Shown here piece by piece: positions 1-13,900 of a stretch of 64,000 nt of DNA (its first letter is position 1; each line of letters opens with the position of its first letter). A program made the translations under genes and the position numbers. Source of the stretch: Paratinospora sagittata (taxonomy: Eukaryota > Streptophyta > Magnoliopsida > Ranunculales > Menispermaceae); the NCBI GenBank assembly GCA_035771175.1, contig CM069593.1, positions 14,936,408-15,000,407 of the forward strand, read 5' to 3'. A model generated the notes under the pieces. The model did not search any database and was not told the DNA's origin. It worked only from the letters and a program-made list of their open reading frames with translations.

Positions 1-195
1 GGGAAATGTTCTTAGTAAACAACCATGAAAAGTCCTTGTAAGAGTGAGAATACAAGTGAATGAATAACATACCGTGTGTTAACAAGAATTAGAACCAAGT
101 TGGTCAGGGATTGTATCTTAGAAGCTGTGTTGCTCCTGGAGATTGTAATCTTGCTCAACCCCAGGTTGTGAAGCTTATTAGTTTGAAACCAAGGT

Positions 196-520
196 TATTT
201 GCTGGCAAAAGGAATTCATGGCAGATCTTGGCAATGCAATTAGTGGACACACAAAGCTCAATAATTACAATTACAGAAGTTGGCAGACTCTCATCAAATC
301 CTACCTCAAAGGTGAAGACTTATGGGAGGTTGCAGGTGGTAATCAAACTACTCCTTCAGAAAATAATGCCGAAGACTTGAGGAAGTGGAAGATAAAAGGC
401 TGGTAATTAAGGCTATATATGTGCACAAGACAACAATTGAAGATGAATTGAAGACAGCAAGTGCAACATCATATGTACAAATGAGCAGCCTAATAATAAC
501 CAATTGCCAGAAGATCATTT
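196..520 (+). pseudogene. Copia-type gag fragment (degenerate)
   Basis: A short frame starting at the ATG at 218 reads MADLGNAISG, followed by LNNYNYRSW, SYLKGEDLWEV and DLRKWKIK. This is the start of the UBN2/DUF4219-type gag domain of plant Copia retrotransposons, where a tryptophan-anchored NYxxW motif is followed by LKGEDLWEVV. The frame stops at 404-406, about 62 residues in. Weak gag-like similarity continues in a shifted frame to roughly 520 (a TTIEDEL-like string). No protease, integrase, RT or LTR is visible beside it, so it is a decayed fragment. Family assignment rests on recognising the motif. Confidence 0.6.
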
Positions 521-1650
521 ACATCTATGTTAGTACGTTTTGATTACAAGGGTGGTACCACCTTTGATTGGCTAATGGACATAGATATAACAGTCCTCAG
601 TACAAGTAGTTAGTTAGAATCAGAGGTGCGCATATTCATGTATAAATACCCACCTAAAGCATCTCCTTCATCCTTTGATGCTGTTGTCAATTGTCTTTAT
701 TGAAGGGCCTCCCACTGTATATTTAAACATCAGTCGACCATGCCAGTGATAGATGTGATGTCAAGTTCAGGAAACTGTTGTGGATAGTAAATGTTAGTCA
801 TTCATCTCCACGTCAATTTATAATAATGAAAATAAACACTGAAACTTTAGGAGTGAAAAACTTGTTGCATCTCCAGAAGCTGATAGTCTGAACTAATTTG
901 ACTGTATCTCAACTTTATACACCATAGATAGTGAAATATGAGATGCAGAAAACTTACATTTATAAATAATATACCATGTTCCACAACAACGATATATGGA
1001 CATCTATTCTTTTCACAATGTTCCTCAGTTGTAACGCATACTGTATTTTGTAAGTCAGGCTAGATACTACAAATTCAGACTTTAAGATCTCTAATGCAAA
1101 AATATGAAACAAGTCGTCAAACTAGTCTACTTGTCCATAATAGTTATTAGACATAACGCATAGATTAAAATTATAATAATATCTACATATATCAAGATTT
1201 CAGAAATTAACAATTACTGTAAAAATGCAGAATCCAACTGCTTTGCAAATTGCAACTTATAAGAAAAGTTTTACACCGTCAGAGGTGGTTGAATATCGTG
1301 TTTTAGCTCATTCATGCTTCAAGCATTGTTGAGTCTAAGTATCAAATGCATGTCTTGCATGTAAAAGTAGACTGGCTATTTTGTGGGTATATCGTCTTAC
1401 ATCAATGTATATAGTATAGTTTTTTATTGATTTTTCCAGCTTACCCTTAAGCCAACCACATGGTTTAGAGCAATTGCCCAACCTTATCACTATATACTAA
1501 GATTTATATTTGTATTCTCTTATCAATTAGTTTATCATATAGAAAACATAATTGAATTACGATCAAAAAATAATTTAATTACGATCAAAAAATAATTTAA
1601 TCAAATTATAAAAACAGAAAGAACCATCACTTGAGTAGAAAAATACTCAC
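521..1650. other. intergenic / 3' side of the PHT4 gene, no clear feature
   Basis: AT-rich sequence with no convincing coding frame. The missing last exon and 3' UTR of the adjacent minus-strand transporter should lie here, because that gene's last recognised exon ends in a good GTGAGT donor at 1650. Several weak acceptors followed by a quick stop exist (near 1215 and 838, for example), but none can be chosen from sequence alone. Confidence 0.5.
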
Positions 1651-4600
1651 CAGTCTCATCAAAATCAACTGGATCTCCTGTAGCAAAGATATCCCAGAAG
1701 AGAGCAGCAGTGAAATATAGAAATGATGTAAGCATCAGAAATCCACGGAACGAACCAATTAGCTCAACAAAGAATCCAGCACCAACGGTGCCTATTATAG
1801 CAGCCATTGTTCCAGCAGTATTTGACATCCCTATAGACCAAAAAAAAAAAAATAGAGATAAGAAAGAAAAAGTGAATACTCATAAATAGAAATGCAATCT
1901 TAGTAGAAAAAAATTTCCAAGGCTTTCTTGTCTTTCTGCTTGCTTATTGCCAATCAAAAAAATTGACAAAGGAAATATGATTGGGTATTTTATGGTCAAT
2001 AAGTGTGAAGTCTCACTTGTCTTATGTAGATCTCTATTTGTTATTCAACTTGATCTCATTCAATGGCATGTAACGATATGTATTCCAAAGTGAGAGAGAG
2101 TAGTTAGCTAGTGGCATTTTGGCATTTTGGCTATGTGCCACAAATTCAATGTTAAAAAGAATGCAATTCCAATAGTTCGGACAGTTAAACCATTATATTG
2201 CTAGCCTTAAATTTCCTTGTGTGGGACATGCTAAATGATGGTTCCTCTTTGGCATTAGTTGGTGCCTTTCTTGGCAATCTGGCAAGTAGTTTTCATTTCC
2301 AATTGAACACGTACAAACAATTCTACGAGGGTAGAACCTCAAACACCATCTGTTAAATGGCATACATCTAGAACAATATAGTTCAAATTAACTCCTATAG
2401 CGTAAGCTATATTTCATAAGCTAATATTGCCTTGAAATATGAATTTCAATACCATCTTTGGGGTCCATTAGACACTACCTATCAAACTTTTGAAATTGCT
2501 GAGGGCACTTCGTTGTGTTTTCGCCAAAAATAAACATATTCATAAGTAAATATATGAAAAAATTATGATATACAACAAAATTCAACAAAACAGATGCTTA
2601 AGAATACCATGTAGAACGCCAGCATACTGCGGAGAAATTTCCTGATTACACGTAAAATCAAGCAAAATATTAGAAAAGTGACAACATAATATTAGCTTTG
2701 CCACTCAAGCTTTCCAGGCTTAAATTCACCAACCTGAAGGTTCACAAGGAAGCCAGAGTGGCTGAAAGACTTCAAGCCGACAGCTACAGCAAGCCATGCA
2801 GATGCAATTGATGGACTTTTTGCCGCAATTAGACCAAGAAGGGTGATTCCTGGACCAATAAAACCAATTGACTGCACAGTCCAAAGATATGAGATTGTTA
2901 CTCCTACTATACATATTCAATAGTGAAAATGCGTACAAAAGTGAAATGATTACGAATCAATTTACTCCGCAGCCCCTTTTGTTATAATATTTCATGGTAA
3001 CTGGTAATGATATTTTCTAAATGGCATATATAGGATTTTAGTCTGCTTATTCAGAAAATAAAATTTCACAAAGACAAACCCAATTCAGTGGGTTGAAGCA
3101 ACCAAATTCCCTTGAATATAGGTTCTACATTTGCTATTGTCAAACAAAGCAAGTAAGATTTCTGCTCTGTGACTCCATTGTGTAGAAGATTTACAATGTA
3201 CCACGTCATTGCAACCCATAAAAGAAATGCACAAGTCCATTACTTATGTTTAGTATGCCAATTACATTTCACATATCAATTCATAGTACCTCATGTAGTT
3301 AGGAAAAGGCTTAGTTGAGTTGAGTATATCAATTCATAATAGAGCATCAAGGTGTCACTTCATAAATTTATTGCTTCCAAAATGATTGTGCCTAGTTTGA
3401 CACCCAAAAAAAGAAAACAACAACAATAACAACAACAACAAAAAGTGATTGTGCAAAGACAAATTCAGTGATTTGGCCAAGAAAAGTAGATGAATGACAT
3501 ACATCCATGAAGGAGGAGCAAAAAGACCAGTCCATCTAACAGTATCTCCGCCATTCACTTAAATTTTCTAACAAAAACTGTAGGACCACTGACCACATAA
3601 ATATAATTGGTTTGCAGGCAGTTGTATATGAAACACCATTTAAACAAAAAGGTAAATATGTATGAAGGCCTTATTCAATTGAAGAAAGCAACATTTCCTC
3701 CTTAGGCCGTACCTGCATGAGTTTACGAGTAAAAGTAACACTTGCACCATTCTGAATTAACGTGTCTGACAATACAGCAGCAAAATACCCTAAAATTGCC
3801 ATCACAGCCCATGGAGCAGCGCTAAACCATGCAGCGTGTCTGAGATCCACATGATATATCTGTTTCACAGCATCTTATAAGCAATTCGGATCAAAACCAT
3901 GTACTAATTACCAAGTACACAGCTGCAACGTATAGTATGGTTTAGTGATGAAATTATCCTTACAGTATTGAAGTAAATGGGCATCCATGAGAGAATAACA
4001 AAGTATCCCTGAAGATGAACCTCAATATAGTTAGATATAGCGTGCAACTAGAGAAAAACTGTTCAAAGAACGTACAAGTTCAGAGAGATGTAAGGCAAAC
4101 AAACGTGTTGTATTCAGTATGCGGAGTCTGGCCTTTTATATATATAAGAATCTGGCCTGGCTTCTTATTGACTACTGAAGAAAGAGCATTACCCAGCTGT
4201 GCATGGCATTTGCCACAATTAGTGCCCAAGTTGGTAACTTTGAAAGTAAGCGCCTGAAAGGAGGGACTACTTTTGCTGCTTTAAAATTCCTCTTGACAGT
4301 GGGCAATGGAGACTTCTGGCTCCTATTCCTTATATAATCTAACTCATATTTGGATATTTGAGGATGGCGTTCAGGAGTACTTGATGTTGCAGAAATCCAG
4401 ACCAAAACCCAAAGAAATCCAGATAATCCAAAGATTACAAAGGGTCCAAATACTCCTCCCTGCGACATGAGGATTGGAGAAAGTACAAGTCCAATCACAT
4501 TTCCTAGCTGAAAACCAGCCATTGCAATTCCAACAGCCCTGGATCGTTCTATTAGAGGAAACCATCTGGCAAAAAGAAAAGTCAGTTCAAACGCTATCAA

Positions 4601-6517
4601 TACATCAAACTGAGGAATTCAAGCTAGCTAGAGAGAGAGAAAGTAAACTTTTGAGGCAAACTATTTATTAAATGCACTAAAAGAGATATAGCGTAAATAA
4701 CTTGAACAAAATCTTCAGTAGCACTATAGCAGGTTTAAAAATGTACTTGTACCTTGAAATCATGTTGTTCATACTTGGAAGTGCAACCCCCTCTGCAACA
4801 CCAAGCAATGCCCGCATGGCAAGTAGAGCCCATAAAGAAGTTTCAGCAGCCCAAGGTGTGAGAAAAGTAGCAAGTGACCATAGAGCCACCCCCCATGCCA
4901 TGACAACCTTACCTCCATAATAGTCCACTAGAGCACCTCCGGCAATGGGTGATATTAGGTATCCCCATAGGAAGGAAGACTGCAATTAGTATTTGATATA
5001 TAATCAGGTTATAGAAGAAAAGTTCCACCAACTCGTCAAAATTTGGACAACTCGGGCAACAATCTTTTGGGAATTTGACTAATGCAGCTATTTCAGTGGT
5101 CAGTACTCTTCAGTCAAAACCTGCTAACATGTCCCTCGGTGCTTCATTCTTATAATTGTATGACATATGTCCACTTAAAACTTTTATCATGTTAATATCA
5201 CTATATTCACAATGAGTTTATCCCAACAAATGTTACCTAGACTCGAATATGGGTGTTTGATGCGGATAAATGTTTTAAGGATGGACTTGTCTATATCCCA
5301 AACAACCAAAATTGAACTAACTTTTTTCTTTTTAAATGCCTGTCCTTGCCCATGTGGTCCTCGTCATTGGCATCAACTAACAACAGCTAAGAACTTCTCG
5401 GATGGTAGTTAGCAGTTGTGCTTGCTCTGTTCATCTCAATTCATCCAGGTTGATAATTGAGACTAAATTTTAACTAATATTAGACTCCACTGTATGTATA
5501 TTGAATGCCAAAAGAACGAGGGACAGAGTGTTGGAGAACAACTGTGATAAAAAAACATCTTAATCTAGGATTGGAAGACAATGAAATCCAGAAACGTCAT
5601 CAACTTAATAGTTTTACTCTGATTTTACTCTGATAAATCAACACAACCATTTGTTTTTCCGTTTCTTCTCCCACCTCCCCCTTAAAAATTAAGTTTGCTG
5701 TTTGGATCACTCAACCATGGTTGTTTTAATGTGGATTCTTCGCTTTTGAACCTCATTTTGATGTCATGTTCTCCATATTAATCAAGAGTGAACACTGGCT
5801 ACCTATGGATTAAAGTTATCGGAGTACAGAAGCTCACAGAATTTAAAATGAACTTCACCAACTAAAAATAAATAAAATAATATATAAATAAAATGCCTCT
5901 ACTAACAAAACACAAGTCCTTGGAGATCGATATAATATTAATTTAACTAAACTTGATAAACTGTAAACACGGAAATCCTGTGATGTCTTCTCCATTAAAA
6001 AACCTGTTCATGCGGAATTGAAGATCAAAAAACAACCTTAACAATCCGAATTAATTACCTGAACGATACCAGAAAAAGACCTGCTCCATCCGTGAGCAAG
6101 AGACAACGGCACTATCGCCACCGACATCACAACTCGATCCGCATTACACAGTGCCAAAGCCAAGCCAACCATTGAAACAACCTTAACTCTCTCCGAAGTA
6201 ATAAATTCCAACAAACTCGAGCTCCGCAATTCATCCTCTCCCAATAACGAACCATCCGATGATGAGAACGACTGTGCCTCGTTTCGAGAAACCCTAGTTC
6301 GAGACGCTAGAAAACAATCCTCAAATCTATCCACTCGAAACCGATTACAAGAACTCCATGAACGAAGTTCGCCGAAACCTTTACCTTTCGAAGATTTTGA
6401 TGTCGGAAATCGATAGATCGATCGTCGTCTACTCTCTGTGTAACGATTTCGAGAGCTCGACGAAGGAGACAGACAATTCAAGCTATCGAGCGGATATCGA
6501 ACGCTCATCTCGAACAA
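1651..6517 (-). CDS. PHT4: PHT4-family plastid anion/phosphate transporter (MFS), 3' end incomplete
   Basis: Eight coding exons on the minus strand: 6517-6059, 4979-4753, 4565-4193, 4008-3964, 3859-3713, 2871-2734, 2641-2608 and 1830-1651. All have GT-AG borders and consistent phase, giving 534 residues before the last donor. The first ~100 residues are Ser/Arg-rich and poor in acids, like a chloroplast transit peptide. The membrane core follows, with major-facilitator features: LCNADRVVMSVAIVPLS in the first helix region, GYLISPIAGG, RALLGVAEGVALPS, and SPQYAGVLHGMSNT near the end. Plant PHT4/ANTR proteins are SLC17-like and move inorganic phosphate or ascorbate across plastid envelope, thylakoid or Golgi membranes. 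The N-terminus favours a plastid member, but I cannot tell PHT4;2, ;3 and ;5 apart. The exon ending at 1651 stops mid-codon (DETG) at a GTGAGT donor, so a short final exon is missing from this model. Confidence 0.88.
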
Positions 6518-7996
6518 AGGTATTATCAGTGTGACGTGTTCGTTCGAGTACTAAAAGTCTGAAACTAAAACCCCTGCTCCCTTCCTTCTTTGAAGACTGC
6601 TTGCGCGTGTATTTTACAGTTGCGCGATTCGATGACTTTCAAGTGGATAAATCTCAAATCTTATTTTTAAAGACAACATTAGCCCTCGTTTTCTCTCAAA
6701 TGTCAAAATTGCCCCACCACTAACCAGCAGTACTGATCCCGTGGCGCCACAGTCCCGGTTGTTGGATAGGCAGTGCGCGTATAAAACTTCAAGTTGTATT
6801 TAGTGGGCGTATGTGTGAAACACGATATTAAATATAAAAATGTAATTAAACTTTTGTAATTAGAATATTGTTTTTATATAGTCATATCTATAGCTATAAC
6901 AATTATATTAATAGAGTTTAAGCTGAATTGTTGTCCTTTTTTTTATGGCCCACGTAATTGAACCCTTTCCTTTCTTTTTGCTTGCCGCTTTGTAAGAATA
7001 TTAAACAAATGTTGTTGGGATGGGAAGATAACAACCTTTCAAAGAAGCAACTCGTGGTATTTAGATTTCAATTTACCTTTGAAATTAAACTACCAGAAGC
7101 CTTTCTGCGTTTTCAGGCACCATTTGTTAGTTGAGTTTTTTTTTTTTTTTTTTTTTAATAAAAAAATAGTCCTTTTTTTAATCGAAAAAAAAAAAGAAAA
7201 AAAGTGTTAGTGTAAAAATAGAGGATGTATTTAATTGTAAACCAAGGATCAGCGAAGGAGATGAAAATTACAAATATAGAAAATAATGAAATGACAAGTT
7301 GGACACTAAATTTTCTGTTTATTATTATTATTATTTTGTCTATGATCCCTCGGTGTCTCTGTTATCCCCATTGTAAGAATAAGATTATTTTAGAGTAAAA
7401 AATTATAAAAATTATTGGGTGTCATTCCACAAAATAAATTGATAAGTGTAAGCGCAAACTTAAATTCAAAATTAAAATCTTGTACTTCAATTACGATTTA
7501 TACCTTATTTTTCATTCAATAGGCTACTTGACGTTGGTAGACATTATAAGAATTGTGTATTGGGTACGAAAATGCATTCTGAATTGTGATAATGTAGGTC
7601 TTTTCAACATTATCACAATTCTTCTTAAAATGACTGTTTAAAAAAAAATAAAAATCTCGAAACAATATATAAAATTTGTATTTTATTTTCGAGGGCCTTT
7701 AATGTGCTTGATGGCTGCGACGAGTGCTAAACACCAAGTATTACAAATAACCCCCCTTACAGTAAAAACCACCGGATTACAGCTCACAGCTCCAGAGTTT
7801 TCATTTTTTTCTTTCTCCGTAAATTCAAACTGATGCATTGTGGACCGTTACCCGCCTATTTGTAATTGGTTCCCGCCCAAGCTTCTCAACAGTCTGCAAA
7901 TATCTCACACGATCATAACTCGCATTGCAAAATCTGCTAATTTCTCAAACACCGCCTTTGCAAAATCGGAACGTCTATATTTGTTTTCATCCGAAA
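6518..7996. promoter_or_regulatory. divergent intergenic region (shared promoter space)
   Basis: The 1.5 kb between the PHT4 start codon (minus) and the WD40 gene start codon (plus) has no coding frame. It should hold both promoters and 5' UTRs. Long T and A runs occur at 7134-7157 and around 7180-7203. A short inverted pair (GAATTGTGATAATGT and its near complement) at about 7580-7621 could form a hairpin. No TATA box or other defining element could be assigned with confidence. Confidence 0.5.
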
Positions 7997-10900
7997 ATGA
8001 GGACGCAACGTAAAGCCAAGAAATCAGATTCAAGTTCGAAGGTACGCAGCGTTCTGATTCGAATCAGTGTTTTCTTTCGTTCTTTCTTGTCTTTGATTTT
8101 GCTTTCAATTGTTTTTTTTCATCGTGATTTTGTTGTTTTGGTCCGATCTTCGCGACGTCGATCAAGATCAATCAAGAAATCGATAACTGATTCTTGAACC
8201 CTATTTCATCGATTTTGTTGTATTTGGTCCGATCTTCCCGACGGTGATCAAGATCAATCAGGAAATCGATAACCGATTCTTGAACCCTAATTTTACTCTA
8301 CGCGCAGGCGCAGCTAGTTTTGGAGGAAATCATCGGCTTAACGGCCAAGAATGCCAATGGATTGGCTTCGAACGCTGCGACGGGGGATTGTGTGTACTTA
8401 GCTGGATGTGTTGTCGTTGTGTACAATGTGGAATCGGGGAATCAGTCGCATCTTATGGTGTCTTCTCGAATGCCTAAACCCTTGAGCTGTGTTGCTGTCT
8501 CGAATTGGCAAGGAGGGTTTATCGCAGCGGGGGAGGTACAGATGTGCTAATCTTTCCCCTTTTTTTGTCATTTTTAATGTGTTAACTTATGAAGCTGATA
8601 AACTTGCCATGAACAAGCCAGTTTTTGCAGTTACCAGAACCACTACCAACATTTACTGTGAACAGAATCCTATTGCTTTAGTCTCTCATCACTTTGTTTA
8701 TGGAATTAGGATGTGTTAGGTATAAGGTACTGATTCCTTCCCATGTTGACAAAGAAGCAGGATGCTCAGATTGTCTTTATCTGGAAATGCTTGGTCACGG
8801 GGCCATAGGTTGATTGATGATTGTGCCATTGTACGAACGAGATACCTCTGGATGGTCAGAAGAATTTGTTTGAACCATTTCCATGACTTCATCATGTCAG
8901 TCAAGACGATGACATGCCTGACATAAATCGGTGTATCATCACTTTGATCACTTTTGCTAGAAGTGTTTGTTTCAATTTTTTTTCTTTTTTTTGAAGTGTC
9001 TTAGTTGACACGTTGCCAATTCAGCACCAAAACTAAAATTAAAATGCTTGCCTAGAACTCATATCAGTTGTTAGTCAGCAATCATTAGATAAAGAATTTC
9101 TGGTGTAGGCAAGCAGAGGAGGCATTCTATTTATCCATACTATTGTGTCTCATTACAAGAGCATATTGGATTGCAAAGAACATTTGGGTCAGAGACTTAG
9201 TATGTATTTGTGATTTCCAACAAGGCAAATGTGCAGCATTGGCATTATAACAATTGGAAATTCTTGCACTATAATAATCTTTTCATGTTCAGGAGTTAAA
9301 ATATACTGATTCTATTTAGTTGTTAATCATTGTGCTTGTACACATGATGCATGTTCCTTTTTTTTTTTTCTAAATACACTGCATCACTCTGGTACACATA
9401 CCTCCTAGTTTAAGAAAGAAGGGGGCAGCAGCCCAGTGCAAGAAGTAAAGAAGCTCCCACCTATGTGGGGTCCGGAGAGGGGTTGACCTACTTTGGGTCG
9501 ATTGTATGCAGCCTTATGCTGTATCGCAAGTGGCTATTTCTATGTCTCGAACCTATGACCACTAGGTCGTACAACAACAACTCTCACCGTTAGGCCAAGG
9601 ACCCCCTTCACACACCTTCCTCGTATCTGTCTGAAAATTTGTTAAATTCCTTTTGTGGTTTCTTCTATCTGCATGCAATGAGGATATGGCATTATGTAGG
9701 CATCAAGATTCCTTTGAGTACGTTGAATCATTTTTTGGCCCAATTTGGAGTGGGTGTTTTGGTTTTTACTCATCACACGCTATAAGGCTGAATTCCCATT
9801 ATTGGTCGGTCTTTAAACACTTTTACGGCCCTTTAAGGATAGCTTTATCGTTGTAGAGATACATGCAACATACCTTTTCCGAGTTTGGCTGTAGGGCTGT
9901 ACTCTTGACTGGTGAAGTGTCTTATATTCAGACACTTATTAAACTCCATGAGGCATTAATATTTAACAATTTACAGAGAACATTTCAAAGGCTTGAGAAT
10001 TTATGTTTAAGGATGGTGGCCCCAAGGTAAAAAAAAATAATGTGCAATGGATTATTTTGATACAATAGGTTTGGATAAAAAATTGTTTATGCTGTGGAGG
10101 TGGCATTGAGAGAAGTAGAAAGTTCCGCACCTATTCATCTTGTCGGTAGTGGATTTGATCTCCCTTGTAGAGATAAGCTTCCTTCCAAGTTCCAAATCAC
10201 ATACATCTTGTTTCCCTTTTGGTGTGTGCGAGTTATTGTTATTATTTCGTTGTGATTGAATTATGGGTCTTATGCATGACTCAGATTTATTACGGGCTTT
10301 ATGTCATTCTTTTGTAACTTTTTTTATAGGTAATGGACGGTTAAGAACTTTAGACAGATAGAAAGCATACAAGAGATGGGGAGGTTGCAAACCAAGTTTT
10401 GCTACCTTGCTTGGTACGGAAGGGCATCCATACAATGCCAGCTTTATGCATGAGATCCTCCCTTTTTTTTGGTTTTTTTGGTCTCGAAATCAAGCACATG
10501 TGATTATATTACTTACCATTGTTGCATAAACATAGCAACAAACTGATAGTTGTTCTTCTTGTATTTTACACTCACATCGCTGCTAGATTTTGAATCTAAT
10601 CTATCAGTATTCTGTAGTAACTATCTGCCTGTTTATTCGGTAATTTACCAGGTAACCTTTAGGTGATTTTTTATAGTTTTTCGATGCATATTTAATATGT
10701 TCTTGCAGTCTGGGCATCAACCTGCAGTGTTAATCTGGGACTACTCAAGTCGGGCTCTTCTTTCCGAACTCAAGGTCCATCAATATGGGGTGGCATGTAT
10801 TGCATTCTCACCTGATGGTTGGTTCCAATTTGTGAACTTGAACATTCTCTGTGCCCCACTTTTTTCTCATTCTTAATTTCTTATTTTATTTTACTTTTGT

Positions 10901-13900
10901 TGCAGATGTTTATATACATATGTTGACATTAAAGTTCTATTATTTTCCAGGAAAGCATCTGGTCTCTGTTGGATATCCTCATGATGGATACCTCTGTCTT
11001 TGGGACTGGCGGAGTGGGAGGTTGGTCACAAAGTTTAAGTCGACTTCATCATGCTCAGCCATTTCATCTGTTAGCTTCTCACCAGATGCCCGCTTTTTTG
11101 TAACGGCTGGGAAAAAGCACCTGAAGTTCTGGACTGTTGGATCATCTGCAAGGTCAATGGATGGCAAATCTGCTTATCTTGGTTCTCAGAAAGGCAGCTC
11201 ATTTGTATCTGTCACACCATCTGTATCTAACCTGGTTGGCAGTCACCAGAGAACTGAATTTACTTCTGTTTACGCATTAACAGATGCAGGTAGGATCTCC
11301 GTCATTGTTAATAATTCTATTAAATATAAATCTTAATTTTAAGTTGGAGATCTGCTTCTCATTGTTCTCACTTTTTGCTTCAATTTCAGGTATTTTATGT
11401 ACTCTAAATTCTGGGTTTTCCGTAAAAAAATTGGTTGATTTAAAGGTATGTCTAAACCACATGTGGATTGTGCTGTATTTTGTATCAAGTTTTTCTTGAT
11501 GGAAGGCCATTTCTCAGGCTTGCCAGATGAGAACATGACTCAAACTATCAAGTCCTCAGATTTGATTGATTTTCTGGTTCTTTTTTTTTTTAAAAAAATT
11601 TTCATTCTCCCTTTCTTTTGTTTCGTTACTTCAACTAGCAGCGGCACCATGGCACACATGATCATCATTGATTATCTTGAATTGTATCATTGTAAGAATT
11701 TTATAGGTAGATACCTCTTCTACTCCTTTGTGTAATAATGATTTCAAATTCTTTCGAGACTAAGAGCTCATTTATAATCTGTATGGAACCTTTCACACTT
11801 TTGTCCTTATTATCATTTGATAATTATTTGATTAAATTGCAGAGTACTTTCTTAAATTATACTTGAATCCAAAATTTTATATCTGATAGGTAGACTAGTT
11901 GTCCAACAATGTATATTAAACTATCCTAACACACTTGCTTGAGTGCTGTCCCATCCTGCGTGAGTGCATGTGGAAACAAAGTCAAGAAAATGAACACCAA
12001 ATACTAAACGATAAACAAAAAATTGCTTACAATGAACGTTGAATCCAAGATCTTCACGAGCTTGTGCTTTGTTACAGTGTCAGAAACCATCGAACCAAAA
12101 GTCCAACGTATGGGTACTTAGGTAGATGCCTACCAATATATATTGAGCTATCCTAACATTTATAACATGAAAAAGCTGGTGGTTAGTTTTTGCATAACTT
12201 AAATGCATCAAACATAATTTCTAATGCATTTAAAATGCAATAATTATTTTTTGACATTCATTGAATATTTTATTTGTGTGCATGATTTTCCATGTCATGA
12301 AGGGGACTTGCCCGACCCAGCTAGCAACTTGCTCCTAATTCCATAGTTATCAAAATGTTTTCTGTTCACTTCTATTTGTTAATTCAACTGCGCAAAGGTG
12401 CACAATTTTAAAACATAATTTTCAGGTTGAGAGAGGCTTTGCACTTTCTGTATCAAAGATGCATATTGCTTGTGCATGCAGTTATGGAGTTGTGCAACTC
12501 TTCCTTGTTGCAACTCTCGACTATGCTGGAAGTCTGCAGTATTCTGCATCCAAAGAATACCGTGAGCCCATAGATTTGACTTGTGATGTAACAGAGCGTT
12601 TTCAATCTAATCCCACTCTCCCTGATGCAATAGCTTGCCAATTCTCCACTTCTGAAAAACTTGGTAAGCATTTAAGTATCAGAAACATCTTGTTATTTGT
12701 GTCCTTTAGATTTATCTTGGATTTAGCAGCTTTTCCATTTTGCAGTTGTTGTTTATGGAAATCACAGCCTCTATGTATGGGATATACATGATATAAATAA
12801 GGTGAGGTTCTTTGTATAAGTTGCTTTTACTGGTCATTTATTTTGGTCACTAGGGATTTTTCTTTATTCCCACCCTCCTCTCTCTCTACACAATTACATT
12901 TTGATGCAGCAAGAATTCATGTCTTTGCAGGTCAGTAGGTGTTGTGTACTTGTTTCACACGATGCATGCATATGGGATGTTAAGAATCTTTCATGTGAGA
13001 ACATGCACAATCCTGCTCTTGCATGTGCTGCTCGCGGTTGTTGTGGTGGAATTTCTTTTGCCACATGCTCTATGGATGGTACTATTAGGTTATGGGACCT
13101 TGGACTGCAACCTAATTTAGTGAAGAGGAGTGAAAGTTCAGATGTTGCTATAGACCAGCAATTTGATGGTAATTCTTTCGATGCTGAGCATGTGGGCTCC
13201 ATTCGTCTAGGTAATTCTCCAGCTGCTTGTCTGTCTCTTTTTACTCACTCGCTTTTTCTCTCACCCTTCTACTGTCTTATTGGGCATCAACACTTAAACT
13301 TTTACTTGTAGTTTCAAAGTTTTGTTCTTGGCTCTTCCATGTAGCATTTCTTACTAATCAAAAAGCACAAAATTTCTTTGTTTTCCTCCATAGTAAGTGC
13401 TGGGATTTTTGAACGCGATATTGTGGAGCCAGGAGTTTGTACCAATGGGTTTCGATCAATGGCTGTTAGTTCAGATGGAAAATACCTTGCTTCTGGCGAT
13501 TGCCAGGGAAGCCTACACATCTATAACCTAGAAACAATGGATTATACGTGCATACAGGTTGATGCTGATTTATGTGCACTTCCTATGTGGTTAGATCTAT
13601 CATGTAATTTCAAGTGTTAAATATATACTTCTCGGACACTCTTCTGGCAGGATAGCCATGAAGCAGATATCCTCTCATTGACCTTCAGCTTGCCAATCAA
13701 GGCAGTACCAAACAAGTTCCTGAAAACAAGTACTTGCTTGCTTCAGGAGGAAGAGATCGGATGATCCATCTCTATGATGTTGAAAGGTCTGACTTTATAA
13801 CTTTCATAGCAGGTTATATTTGATCCAGAGTCATGCATTGACTAATCTGCTGTCAAAATTAGGGGTTTTGGACTCATTAAAAGTCTTGACGATCATTCAG

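Noticed and set aside
1601..1650. Reading the PHT4 frame straight through the last donor (GEYFSTQ... to a stop at about 1601)
   Set aside because: The GTGAGT donor is strong and homologues do not carry this tail; a missing short last exon is more likely, though read-through cannot be excluded.
3290..3335. Short match (GTAGTTAGGAAAAGGCTTAGTTGAGTTGAG) to the RTE LINE tail at 18.4 kb
   Set aside because: Too short to call an element; noted only as a probable LINE 3' remnant in an intron of the PHT4 gene.
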